5,600 bases of DNA from Candidatus Hydrogenedentota bacterium (lineage in GTDB: Bacteria; Hydrogenedentota; Hydrogenedentia; Hydrogenedentales; GCA-2746185), in NCBI GenBank assembly GCA_030123645.1, contig JASJYE010000189.1, positions 1 through 5,600 of the forward strand. Direction: 5' to 3'. This document shows, piece by piece, positions 1-5,362 of this stretch. The position numbers and the translations under genes were made by a program. The notes beneath the pieces were generated by a model. That model made no database searches, was not told the DNA's origin, and saw only the letters and a list, made by a program, of their open reading frames with translations. How positions within the stretch are numbered: position 1 is the first letter of the stretch; the number at the start of each line of letters is the position of its first letter.

Positions 1-72
1 GTTTGGCGGTGGCACCCGTTTCCGGACGACGGCGCGGTAGCAGCAAACGTATCAGTATAATCTTAAAATGCT

Positions 73-636
73 CTAGACGTCGCGGGAAATCAGGGTTAGA
101 AACTCCGAGCGCGACGGCTCATCGTCGTGAAAGCTCCCCAGCACGGAGGAGGTCGTCATGACAGAGTTCTGCTTTTCGACGCCGCGCATCATTGAGCAGA
201 GGTGTCGGCACTCAATGACGACGCCGACGCCTTCGGCCTGGGTCGCGTCCATGATTTCCTGCGCGATTTGCGCGGTCAGGCGCTCCTGGATCTGGAGCCG
301 CCGCGCGTAGCAATCCACGATGCGCGCGATCTTGCTCATACCGATGACTTTTTTCTCAGCGATGTATCCAACGTGGCAACGGCCGAAAAAGGGCAAGAGA
401 TGGTGCTCGCATAGACTGTAGATCTCGATGTCACGCGAGATGATCATGTTGTTCGACTCGGACTCGAAGATCGCCCCGTTGATAATTTCACGTGGGTCCA
501 AGCGGTAGCCGGAGGTCAAAAACTCCCAGGCCTTCGCCACCCGTTCGGGGGTTTTGAGAAGGCCTTGCCTATCGGCATCCTCCCCGATCTCCGTTAGAAG
601 TTCGCGTATCAGCTCTTCCACGCGTTGTTTGTTCAT
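73..636 (-). CDS. folE: GTP cyclohydrolase I (FolE, type IA)
   Basis: Cytosolic zinc enzyme that converts GTP to 7,8-dihydroneopterin triphosphate and formate, the first step of folate (and other pterin) synthesis. The 187-residue length is normal for the bacterial family. The zinc site is visible as C76 and H79 in the CEHHLLPFFGRCHVGYIA stretch plus C147 in ECRHLCSMMRGV. H78 and H145 match the conserved catalytic histidines. Further family marks are the TPERVAKAW helix (29-37), GMSKIARIVDCYARRLQIQE (99-118) and the RGVEKQNS turn (151-158), so this is the classic FolE fold and not FolE2. The ATG overlaps the folK stop as ATGA (633-636). A good Shine-Dalgarno sequence, AGGAAAGG at 645-652, sits 8 bases upstream inside folK. 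It is the last gene of the operon in this window, and no clear terminator is seen in the 72 bases after its TAG stop. Identification rests on motifs and is secure. Confidence 0.97.
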   Translation of the reverse strand: MNKQRVEELIRELLTEIGEDADRQGLLKTPERVAKAWEFLTSGYRLDPREIINGAIFESESNNMIISRDIEIYSLCEHHLLPFFGRCHVGYIAEKKVIGMSKIARIVDCYARRLQIQERLTAQIAQEIMDATQAEGVGVVIECRHLCSMMRGVEKQNSVMTTSSVLGSFHDDEPSRSEFLTLISRDV

Positions 637-1190
637 CGCAAAAGCCTTTCCTTCAATGCATCGCTAAGGGATTCGTCCAGATATAGGTCCCGGGTCACTT
701 GCGCCGCCGCCAGCTCCGCCAGGCGCGTCCCGTCGTCGGGCAGCACGAGATTCGGAGCGAGTTCCAGCAGCGGCACTGCGATGAAGGGCCGTTCACGAAG
801 CTCGGGATCGGGCAGATTCAGGCCCTTTTCCCGGGCGACCTCATCGCCGTATAGGATCAGATCCAGATCGACGGTGCGTGCTGCGTATTTGTCTTGCGAT
901 CGCTTCCGCTTCAACTGCGCCTCGATCGGCCGGAGCACCTCGTCACGCACTTCAATCGGCCCCAACGCGGTTCGGACGGCCACGACGCCGTTCCGGTAGT
1001 CCGCCTGTTCGCAGCGGTGCAATGCCTTTGTCCGGTAGAAATTCGAGATGGACATTAGCTCAAGCTTCTCCGTCAGTAGCGCCACCGCCGCGGGGACGTT
1101 CTCCTCGGGAAGAATATTGGAGCCTACCGCAATATAGGCTATCACTGGCGAATTTGAGTCGGTCATGCTCTCGGAGGCATTCCGCTTCAT
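633..1190 (-). CDS. folK: 2-amino-4-hydroxy-6-hydroxymethyldihydropteridine pyrophosphokinase (HPPK)
   Basis: Transfers pyrophosphate from ATP to 6-hydroxymethyl-7,8-dihydropterin, preparing it for condensation with p-aminobenzoate by FolP. The 185-residue protein has the family's N-terminal strand AYIAVGSN (18-25), the Y-R-N element (65-67) equivalent to the substrate-binding Asn loop, and the diagnostic HPPK signature KYAARTVDLDLI (101-112). Asp108 and Asp110 correspond to the two magnesium-binding aspartates. The later ERPFIAVPLLELAP segment (about 132-145) is also typical. The chosen ATG at 1190 overlaps the folB stop as ATGA (1187-1190), which favours translational coupling. Its own Shine-Dalgarno is weak. 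A second in-frame ATG at residue 9 (1166) would remove a non-conserved leader and cannot be excluded. The 3' end overlaps folE by 4 bases. A fused FolP domain, as found in some lineages, is absent. Confidence 0.96.
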   Translation of the reverse strand: MKRNASESMTDSNSPVIAYIAVGSNILPEENVPAAVALLTEKLELMSISNFYRTKALHRCEQADYRNGVVAVRTALGPIEVRDEVLRPIEAQLKRKRSQDKYAARTVDLDLILYGDEVAREKGLNLPDPELRERPFIAVPLLELAPNLVLPDDGTRLAELAAAQVTRDLYLDESLSDALKERLLR

Positions 1191-1558
1191 ACCGTCTTCA
1201 TGCGCCTAATCTCGACGGCGACGCTACGCGCGTAATGGAGCGCGCCCGGCTTATCGACGCATACGTCCACACACTGTACCTGCGCCGGTCTCAGCGCAAT
1301 TTCCGCGACGTGCTCCGCGAGCCGCTCCAACAGAAAAAACTCAGAGGCCTCGACGCACTTGCGGATACTTTCTTTGAGTTCCTTGTAATCCACCGTGTCC
1401 TCGAGCCGGTCCGTATGGGCCGCTTCGGAGAGATCGGCGTGCAGCGTAAGATTGATGAGGACCTCCTGCTTCTTCACTCGCTCTTCCGGGTTGATGCCGA
1501 TGATACATTGCACCGACAGGTCCCGAATGTGGATGCGGTCGTCCGTCGGCTCAGCCAT
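1187..1558 (-). CDS. folB: dihydroneopterin aldolase (FolB)
   Basis: Converts 7,8-dihydroneopterin to 6-hydroxymethyl-7,8-dihydropterin and glycolaldehyde in the folate pathway; the family forms cytosolic octamers. From the ATG at 1558 the protein has 123 residues, the usual family length. It shows RIHIRDLSVQCIIGINPEER (8-27), whose E26 aligns with the conserved pterin-site Glu of E. coli FolB. It also has TVDYKEL with the catalytic-region Y58, LLERLAEHVAEIAL (76-89), and DKPGALHYA (102-110), whose K103 matches the catalytic Lys. The open frame continues upstream to an ATG at 1648, but that 30-residue extension lies inside the reductase gene, has no family similarity and is rejected. The start at 1558 follows a run of seven Gs and forms an 8-base ATGGCTGA overlap with the reductase stop (1551-1558). 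It overlaps folK by 4 bases downstream. A FolX-type epimerase is a less likely alternative, because folK and folE are adjacent. Confidence 0.93.
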   Translation of the reverse strand: MAEPTDDRIHIRDLSVQCIIGINPEERVKKQEVLINLTLHADLSEAAHTDRLEDTVDYKELKESIRKCVEASEFFLLERLAEHVAEIALRPAQVQCVDVCVDKPGALHYARSVAVEIRRMKTV

Positions 1559-2300
1559 AATCCCCCCCGAGCATGTGCCGGCCGCCGTCCACATAGATGA
1601 TCTGACCTGTAATAAACGGGCTCTGGAGCAGAAACAATACTGCTTCAACGATGTCCCCCGGCTTTCCGTAGGTATTCAAGGGATTCGTCGGCGCCAATTC
1701 CTTCAAGTAGGACTCGTCTTGCCCTGCCGGCGGCAAGATCAGACCGGGCGCGATGGCGTTGACCCGCACTTTGGGCGCAAATTCCATCGCCATCATGCGC
1801 GTCATGCTAAAAAGCATCCGTTTGCTCAAGTGGTAAGAGACATGCCGCGAGTCGTAGTCCAGTATGCGCGTGTCTAAAAAGTTGACGATGCTCCCTGCCC
1901 GATCCTGGTGCGCGAAGGCACGCGACAGTAGAAACGGCGCCAGGGCGTTCACATTGACGTTGGCTGTCAAGCTCTCGGGCGTTAGGTCATCTATGCCTTC
2001 CTCGGAATATATCGAGGCGCTATTGATCAACACATCCACGGAACCGCTAATTTCCAAGACCTGCGCGAATAGGCGTTCGGGCCCCTCCGCGTGGCCCAAG
2101 TTTCCCGCGAGCGCCCACGCTTTCGAGCCGATCGCCTCGATCTCCCCGACAAGGCGTTCCGCCTCCGCCGTCGAAGTGTGATAATGCGCCACGATGCGCG
2201 CCCCCCGCTTAGCCAGGGCGAGCGCGACCGTTCGGCCCAGGCGGCGCGCCGCGCCTGTGATAAGGATGGTATGTCCCCGAAGATTTTCGCTGCTAGGCAC
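1551..2300 (-). CDS. FolM/PTR1-like SDR pteridine reductase (putative dihydromonapterin/dihydrofolate reductase)
   Basis: NADPH-type short-chain dehydrogenase of 249 residues, the classical SDR length. The cofactor loop is TGAARRLG (15-22), which fits the TGxxxRxG variant typical of pteridine reductase 1 and E. coli FolM, not the usual TGxxxGxG. Other PTR1/FolM-like marks are NSAS (93-96) in place of NNAG, Asp143 (NFLDT) where most SDRs have the catalytic Ser, and the YHLSK motif with Y156 and K160. PFITGQIIYVDGG (228-240) is the usual SDR C-terminal strand. The start is GTG at 2300: an in-frame TGA lies two codons upstream (2304-2306) and AGGA (2308-2311) is 7 bases before it. It is the first gene of the folate operon and overlaps folB by 8 bases. 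By context it probably reduces a dihydropterin or dihydrofolate, possibly replacing FolA. The exact substrate is inferred, so no gene symbol is assigned. Confidence 0.85.
   Translation of the reverse strand: MPSSENLRGHTILITGAARRLGRTVALALAKRGARIVAHYHTSTAEAERLVGEIEAIGSKAWALAGNLGHAEGPERLFAQVLEISGSVDVLINSASIYSEEGIDDLTPESLTANVNVNALAPFLLSRAFAHQDRAGSIVNFLDTRILDYDSRHVSYHLSKRMLFSMTRMMAMEFAPKVRVNAIAPGLILPPAGQDESYLKELAPTNPLNTYGKPGDIVEAVLFLLQSPFITGQIIYVDGGRHMLGGDYG
1562..1568 (-). promoter_or_regulatory. G-run ribosome binding site for folB
   Basis: On the minus strand seven consecutive Gs (TCGGGGGGGATTATG) end three bases before the folB ATG at 1558. This supports the short folB start over the longer frame opening at 1648. 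The G-run lies in the last codons of the upstream reductase (the Gly-Gly of LGGDYG), so the two genes are probably coupled. The spacing is short for a standard Shine-Dalgarno, and the pairing register within the G-run is not fixed by sequence. Confidence 0.5.
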
Positions 2301-2307
2301 GATTCAT

Positions 2308-2311
2308 TCCT
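2308..2311 (-). promoter_or_regulatory. Shine-Dalgarno fixing the GTG start of the FolM-like gene
   Basis: The minus strand reads TAGGAATGAATCGTG, with AGGA seven bases before the GTG at 2300. The in-frame codons immediately upstream are TGA then ATC, so translation of the reductase cannot begin earlier in this frame. An out-of-frame ATG at 2307 abuts the AGGA directly and would encode only four codons before TAG. Confidence 0.6.
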
Positions 2312-2327
2312 AATCTGCCAAGGTGCC

Positions 2328-2401
2328 ATCCTGAGCGAAGCAGCGGATCTCTTCACCAAAATGAGCCGGATAGTTCAAGAGATCCTCGCTTCGCTCAGGA
2401 T
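2328..2401. repeat. imperfect long inverted repeat between the protease and folate blocks
   Basis: The left arm (2328-2353) begins ATCCTGAGCGAAGC and ends GGATCTCTT. The right arm (2377-2401), read on the opposite strand, begins with the same 14 bases and ends GAGGATCTCTT. The arms match over about 25 bases with only a one-base offset near the middle, around a 23-base spacer. Each arm also carries its own ATCC/GGAT ends, so each could fold alone as well as pair with the other. No T-run follows on either strand, so it is not a standard intrinsic terminator. The TCCTGAGCGAAGCG core resembles a palindromic dispersed repeat seen in many environmental bacterial genomes; that resemblance is from memory. 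In the transcript it would form a hairpin just upstream of the FolM-like gene. Confidence 0.75.
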
Positions 2402-2444
2402 AACATTGACGGTCGCGAGATTGGATCGTTAGTTAAAGCCGGGG

Positions 2445-3242
2445 CTACTCTTTGAAGGGCGGGGCCTGTTCGGCGGCGTCCGCGATGTCGATCGCGGGCA
2501 AGATCACCGTCATGATGTTGTCGCCCGACCCGCCTCCTGTGCGCTTGATCGCCCGGATCAAAAACACGCCGATGAAATCGCCGTCCAGCGTAAATGCCGG
2601 GGAGCCAAGCCCCGTGTTCGTTGTGTCTTTTCCGGGGATATAGAAGGTCCGCGGCTTGCGCACGATCGCATCAATTCGCTCCACAGAGACTGAATAGACC
2701 CTCCCGGCCACCTTGCCCATCCGATTGATCGATATCACCTGATCGAGGTAGTCCGGCGCGCCGGGATCCGAGATGTCAATATATGCGAACGGCGTATCGT
2801 ACTTCTCGAGAGGACGGACGAAAGCCATATCGAGTTCCCTATCGCGCAGAATGATCTCCGCCGGCACCTCCGTGCCGTCCTCCAGGAGTATCTTCGCGTC
2901 CCGCAGCTCCGTTTCCATCTTAAACTCGCCGGCCCGAGGCGTACTTTCACTCATCATTTCCATGAGCGACGCCGGGTCCGTGAGCGCAAGAGACACCACG
3001 GTCAGGCCATCCGGCGAAATCACCGTACCCGTAGCTTCAACCTTCGACTCGCTGTCTCGGGAAGGCCTTCCCGGGAAAGACACCTTCCGCTTAAGCACCA
3101 AGAGGATGGTGACCACGGCGCCCTTGTGCGCATCGAGTATTTGGCGGCCCTTCACCGCCACCTCATCCGCGGCCGCGGATGAAAGGGAGGCCATACCGAG
3201 GCACATCACGCAGCACAGGGTCCTGACCATGTGCACATGCAT
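2445..3242 (-). CDS. secreted trypsin-like (HtrA-fold) protein, apparently catalytically inactive
   Basis: This 265-residue protein starts with a Sec signal peptide: a hydrophobic stretch about 7-22, then an AAA-DE cleavage site after residue 25. The body follows the HtrA protease layout without a PDZ domain. ATGTVISPDG (70-79) matches the GSGVIITPEG strand of the neighbouring protease. LEDGTEVPAEIILRDRELDMAF (120-141) keeps the catalytic Asp (D138), and GSPAFTLDGDFIGV (213-226) aligns with the SGGPLVNMSGEIIGI region. The catalytic His position is occupied by VVSLALTD (A86 by alignment). The GNSGGP active-site loop reads TGLGSP, with Leu212 opposite the nucleophile. It therefore looks like a pseudoprotease, perhaps a regulatory or binding partner of the upstream protease. 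The ATG at 3242 has a strong Shine-Dalgarno (AGGAAGG, 7-base spacer) and lies 19 bases after the protease stop, so the pair is probably one operon. The fold is fairly sure; the role is unknown. Confidence 0.8.
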   Translation of the reverse strand: MHVHMVRTLCCVMCLGMASLSSAAADEVAVKGRQILDAHKGAVVTILLVLKRKVSFPGRPSRDSESKVEATGTVISPDGLTVVSLALTDPASLMEMMSESTPRAGEFKMETELRDAKILLEDGTEVPAEIILRDRELDMAFVRPLEKYDTPFAYIDISDPGAPDYLDQVISINRMGKVAGRVYSVSVERIDAIVRKPRTFYIPGKDTTNTGLGSPAFTLDGDFIGVFLIRAIKRTGGGSGDNIMTVILPAIDIADAAEQAPPFKE

Positions 3243-3261
3243 AAAGGATCCTTCCTAGAGT

Positions 3262-5307
3262 TTAGGTCGATTCCCACTTGGGTTCGAGTTCTACGAACAC
3301 GGTGTAAATGCCGCGCAGGACCTTTACCACAACGGAGGGGGGCTGCTCTTCGGCCACTCGATCCATCAGCGCGCGCAGGCTGTCAATATCGCCGACCGAT
3401 CCGCCGCTAATTTCCTTGATTAAATCTCCCACCTGAAGCATGCCCAGCGCGGCCCAGCCGCCTGAGATCACTTCGCTTACCAGTACACCCTGCTCTTCTT
3501 GCTCCCAGTTTTCCTTCGCCTTGTCGAAAAACGTAATATCGCGGGCCGTGTACTCGAAGAGCTCGTCGCGGTACTTGCGCATTTCCCGATCCAGCTTCGG
3601 CGCGCGCACCAATTCCACCGTGATCTTCAATTCCTCCCCATCCCGCAGCACGCTTAATTCCACTTCCGTGCCTGCACGATAGTTTCTGATCAGCGTCGGC
3701 AATTCTTCATAGTGCTCCGGCGCCGACGCCGTCAGCTTTTCGCCGTCCACGGCCTTGATAAAATCGCCCACCTTAAGGCCGGCTTCTTCCGCCGTGCTCT
3801 CAGTGTAAACCAGCGTAATCCTGAAACCGGTCAGGCTGGCATCATTTAAGAGCTCGGCGATATCACGGGTAATTACTTGCGTGTCGACGGGAAGCCAGGC
3901 CTTTTTAACCTCTAGCCCTGGATCGTTCAACTCGCTAATCCCCACGTCCACAACAGTGACGTACGATTCCTCACGCCGTTCGAAGGTCGTCAATGTGGGC
4001 ACAGGCTTCTCCGCGCCCTCCGTCAGTTCACGCGTAACCGCTATCAAGTCGTCTATACTTTTGACCTCACGGCCTCCCACGGCCACGATGAGGTCCCCGC
4101 GGCGAATGGCCGGTTTCGCATCGCCAGCCGCCCCACCGGCGCGAACGCTCGTCACCGCGACGCCGTTTTCGTTATCGCGCTTCATTTCCTTCGACATCAT
4201 GAACGAGATGTTCCGCCCCGTAATTCCCCACTTCTTGAATTCGCGCTGTTCCGGCGTGCGTTTCTGCCGCTTAGCAGTGGTGATCGTAACGGTCTGCTCC
4301 CGGCCTTCTCGAAGGATTACCGCCTCGACCTTCGAACCAATCGCAAGTTCTGCGATAAGCCGATTGAAGGCCGGCAATTGCTCGTCGAACCGCACCGTCA
4401 AGTCCACACCATTCAAACTCAGCATTATGTCCCCCGACTCCAGGCCTGCCTCAGCCGCCGGCGAATCCTCGATCGTTCCCGAGACGAGAATCCCGCGTTC
4501 GTGGTCCCCGTGCTTAAGAAGAGGCTGTACCGTAATCCCCAGCCAACTTCTCGGGACGCTTCCGCGCTCGATGATGGACAACGCCACCTCCTTGGCGAGG
4601 TTTCCCGGAATCGCGCCCCCCAGACCGACGCTGATTTCGTTGATCCCAATGATTTCGCCGGACATGTTGACCAGCGGGCCGCCCGAATTCCCTGGATAGA
4701 TCACCGCGTCATGCCCGATCCAGCGCACCAGCGTGCCAACGTCTTCGCCGTCCTGGCGATAGCTTCCGAAACCCATTCTGCGCGACAACACCATTTCCGT
4801 GTTGCTGACGATTCCAAGCGTGACCGATTGTGAAAGCGAAAGAGGGCTTCCCATTGCTAACACAGCGTCCCCTACTTGGGCGGCGTCTGAATCGCCGAAG
4901 GGCGCCGTCGGAAATATCCTACCGTCAGCTGGATTGAGCTTGATGACGGCAATGTCCGTCAGGGGATCGGTCCCAATGAGCTCCGCATCGATCTCTTCGC
5001 GCGTGGACAAGGTGCATACCAGCCGTGTCGCGTGGGCTGCCACGTGATGATTCGTGATGACGTGGCCCTCCGGCGTAATAATCACGCCGCTGCCCGTCGA
5101 TTGATACTTCTGCTCACGACCGTCGCGGTAGGAGGTCGAAACCACGTGTACCCGGACCAGCGCAGGCTTCACGATGGCAATCGATTTGTCAACCGCTGCG
5201 CGAAGCGACAGCGAGGCCTCCAGGGCTCCGGCGGATACTGTGACCCCAATTAAGGCCGCCGCGAAAATGGCCAGGACTGCAGTCGAGTACCGATTAATGT
5301 TCATCAT
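3262..5307 (-). CDS. HtrA/Deg-family serine protease with four PDZ-like domains
   Basis: Exported protease or chaperone of 681 residues, longer than DegP (about 470 residues, two PDZ). An N-terminal signal peptide (charged start, hydrophobic 9-25, likely cleavage near residues 26-31) sends it to the envelope. The trypsin domain (about 40-245) has an intact triad: His88 in ITNHHVA, Asp118 in LTDIAVIK and Ser208 in YPGNSGGPLV. PDZ1 (about 254-345) is canonical, with SWLGITVQP, DSPAAEAGLESGDIMLSLNG and a closing strand. Three more divergent PDZ-like units follow at about 358-455, 468-568 and 576-677. Each keeps a GDLI or GDFI turn, and each opens with an R-N/D-I element (365, 481, 589). The last carries GGWAALGMLQVGDLI. 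ATG codons at 5307 and 5304 are adjacent; GAGGA (5314-5318) lies 6 bases before the first. The family degrades or refolds misfolded periplasmic proteins. Its natural partner may be the inactive homologue downstream. Confidence 0.93.
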   Translation of the reverse strand: MMNINRYSTAVLAIFAAALIGVTVSAGALEASLSLRAAVDKSIAIVKPALVRVHVVSTSYRDGREQKYQSTGSGVIITPEGHVITNHHVAAHATRLVCTLSTREEIDAELIGTDPLTDIAVIKLNPADGRIFPTAPFGDSDAAQVGDAVLAMGSPLSLSQSVTLGIVSNTEMVLSRRMGFGSYRQDGEDVGTLVRWIGHDAVIYPGNSGGPLVNMSGEIIGINEISVGLGGAIPGNLAKEVALSIIERGSVPRSWLGITVQPLLKHGDHERGILVSGTIEDSPAAEAGLESGDIMLSLNGVDLTVRFDEQLPAFNRLIAELAIGSKVEAVILREGREQTVTITTAKRQKRTPEQREFKKWGITGRNISFMMSKEMKRDNENGVAVTSVRAGGAAGDAKPAIRRGDLIVAVGGREVKSIDDLIAVTRELTEGAEKPVPTLTTFERREESYVTVVDVGISELNDPGLEVKKAWLPVDTQVITRDIAELLNDASLTGFRITLVYTESTAEEAGLKVGDFIKAVDGEKLTASAPEHYEELPTLIRNYRAGTEVELSVLRDGEELKITVELVRAPKLDREMRKYRDELFEYTARDITFFDKAKENWEQEEQGVLVSEVISGGWAALGMLQVGDLIKEISGGSVGDIDSLRALMDRVAEEQPPSVVVKVLRGIYTVFVELEPKWEST

Positions 5308-5313
5308 GGGAAA

Positions 5314-5318
5314 TCCTC
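5314..5318 (-). promoter_or_regulatory. Shine-Dalgarno of the HtrA-type protease gene
   Basis: GAGGA on the minus strand lies 6 bases before the ATG at 5307, or 9 before the second ATG at 5304. This favours the first of the two tandem start codons, although the resulting proteins differ by only one residue. Confidence 0.6.
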
Positions 5319-5333
5319 ATGCGATGCGGTCAG

Positions 5334-5362
5334 GGTATAAGAGCAGGGTAGCAGCATGTCGA
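5334..5362 (-). promoter_or_regulatory. putative sigma-70-type promoter of the protease operon
   Basis: On the minus strand TCGACA (5357-5362, five of six matches to TTGACA) is separated by exactly 17 bases from TATACC (5334-5339, four of six matches to TATAAT). The predicted transcript would start near 5327 and have a leader of about 20 bases containing the GAGGA ribosome site. It is the best promoter candidate in the window, and the only one placed correctly for the two-gene protease operon. No stress-sigma (RpoE-like) motif was recognised. Matches of this quality also occur by chance. Confidence 0.4.

Noticed and set aside
54..59. TATACT -10-like hexamer on the minus strand just after the folE stop
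   Set aside because: No -35 match lies at 16-18 bases (CGACGT-like sequence there) and the downstream gene is outside the window, so a promoter cannot be supported.
878..1600. 240-codon plus-strand open frame opposite folK and folB
   Set aside because: It lies antisense to two genes with clear family motifs. Its translation is arginine-, serine- and proline-rich with no recognisable domain, as expected for the reverse strand of GC-rich coding DNA.
1559..1648. 30-residue N-terminal extension of FolB from an ATG at 1648
   Set aside because: It overlaps the 3' part of the reductase gene, lies outside the conserved FolB fold, and the ATG at 1558 has an adjacent G-rich ribosome site and an overlap start.
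2293..2307. Four-codon mini-frame ATG AAT CGT GCC TAG overlapping the FolM-like GTG start
   Set aside because: The AGGA directly touches its ATG, leaving no spacer for initiation, so it is probably chance, though it could in principle compete with the GTG.
3881..4699. 272-codon plus-strand open frame opposite the HtrA gene
   Set aside because: It is antisense to the protease and PDZ coding sequence, with a low-complexity Ser/Arg/Thr/Pro composition and no motif. It is a shadow frame.
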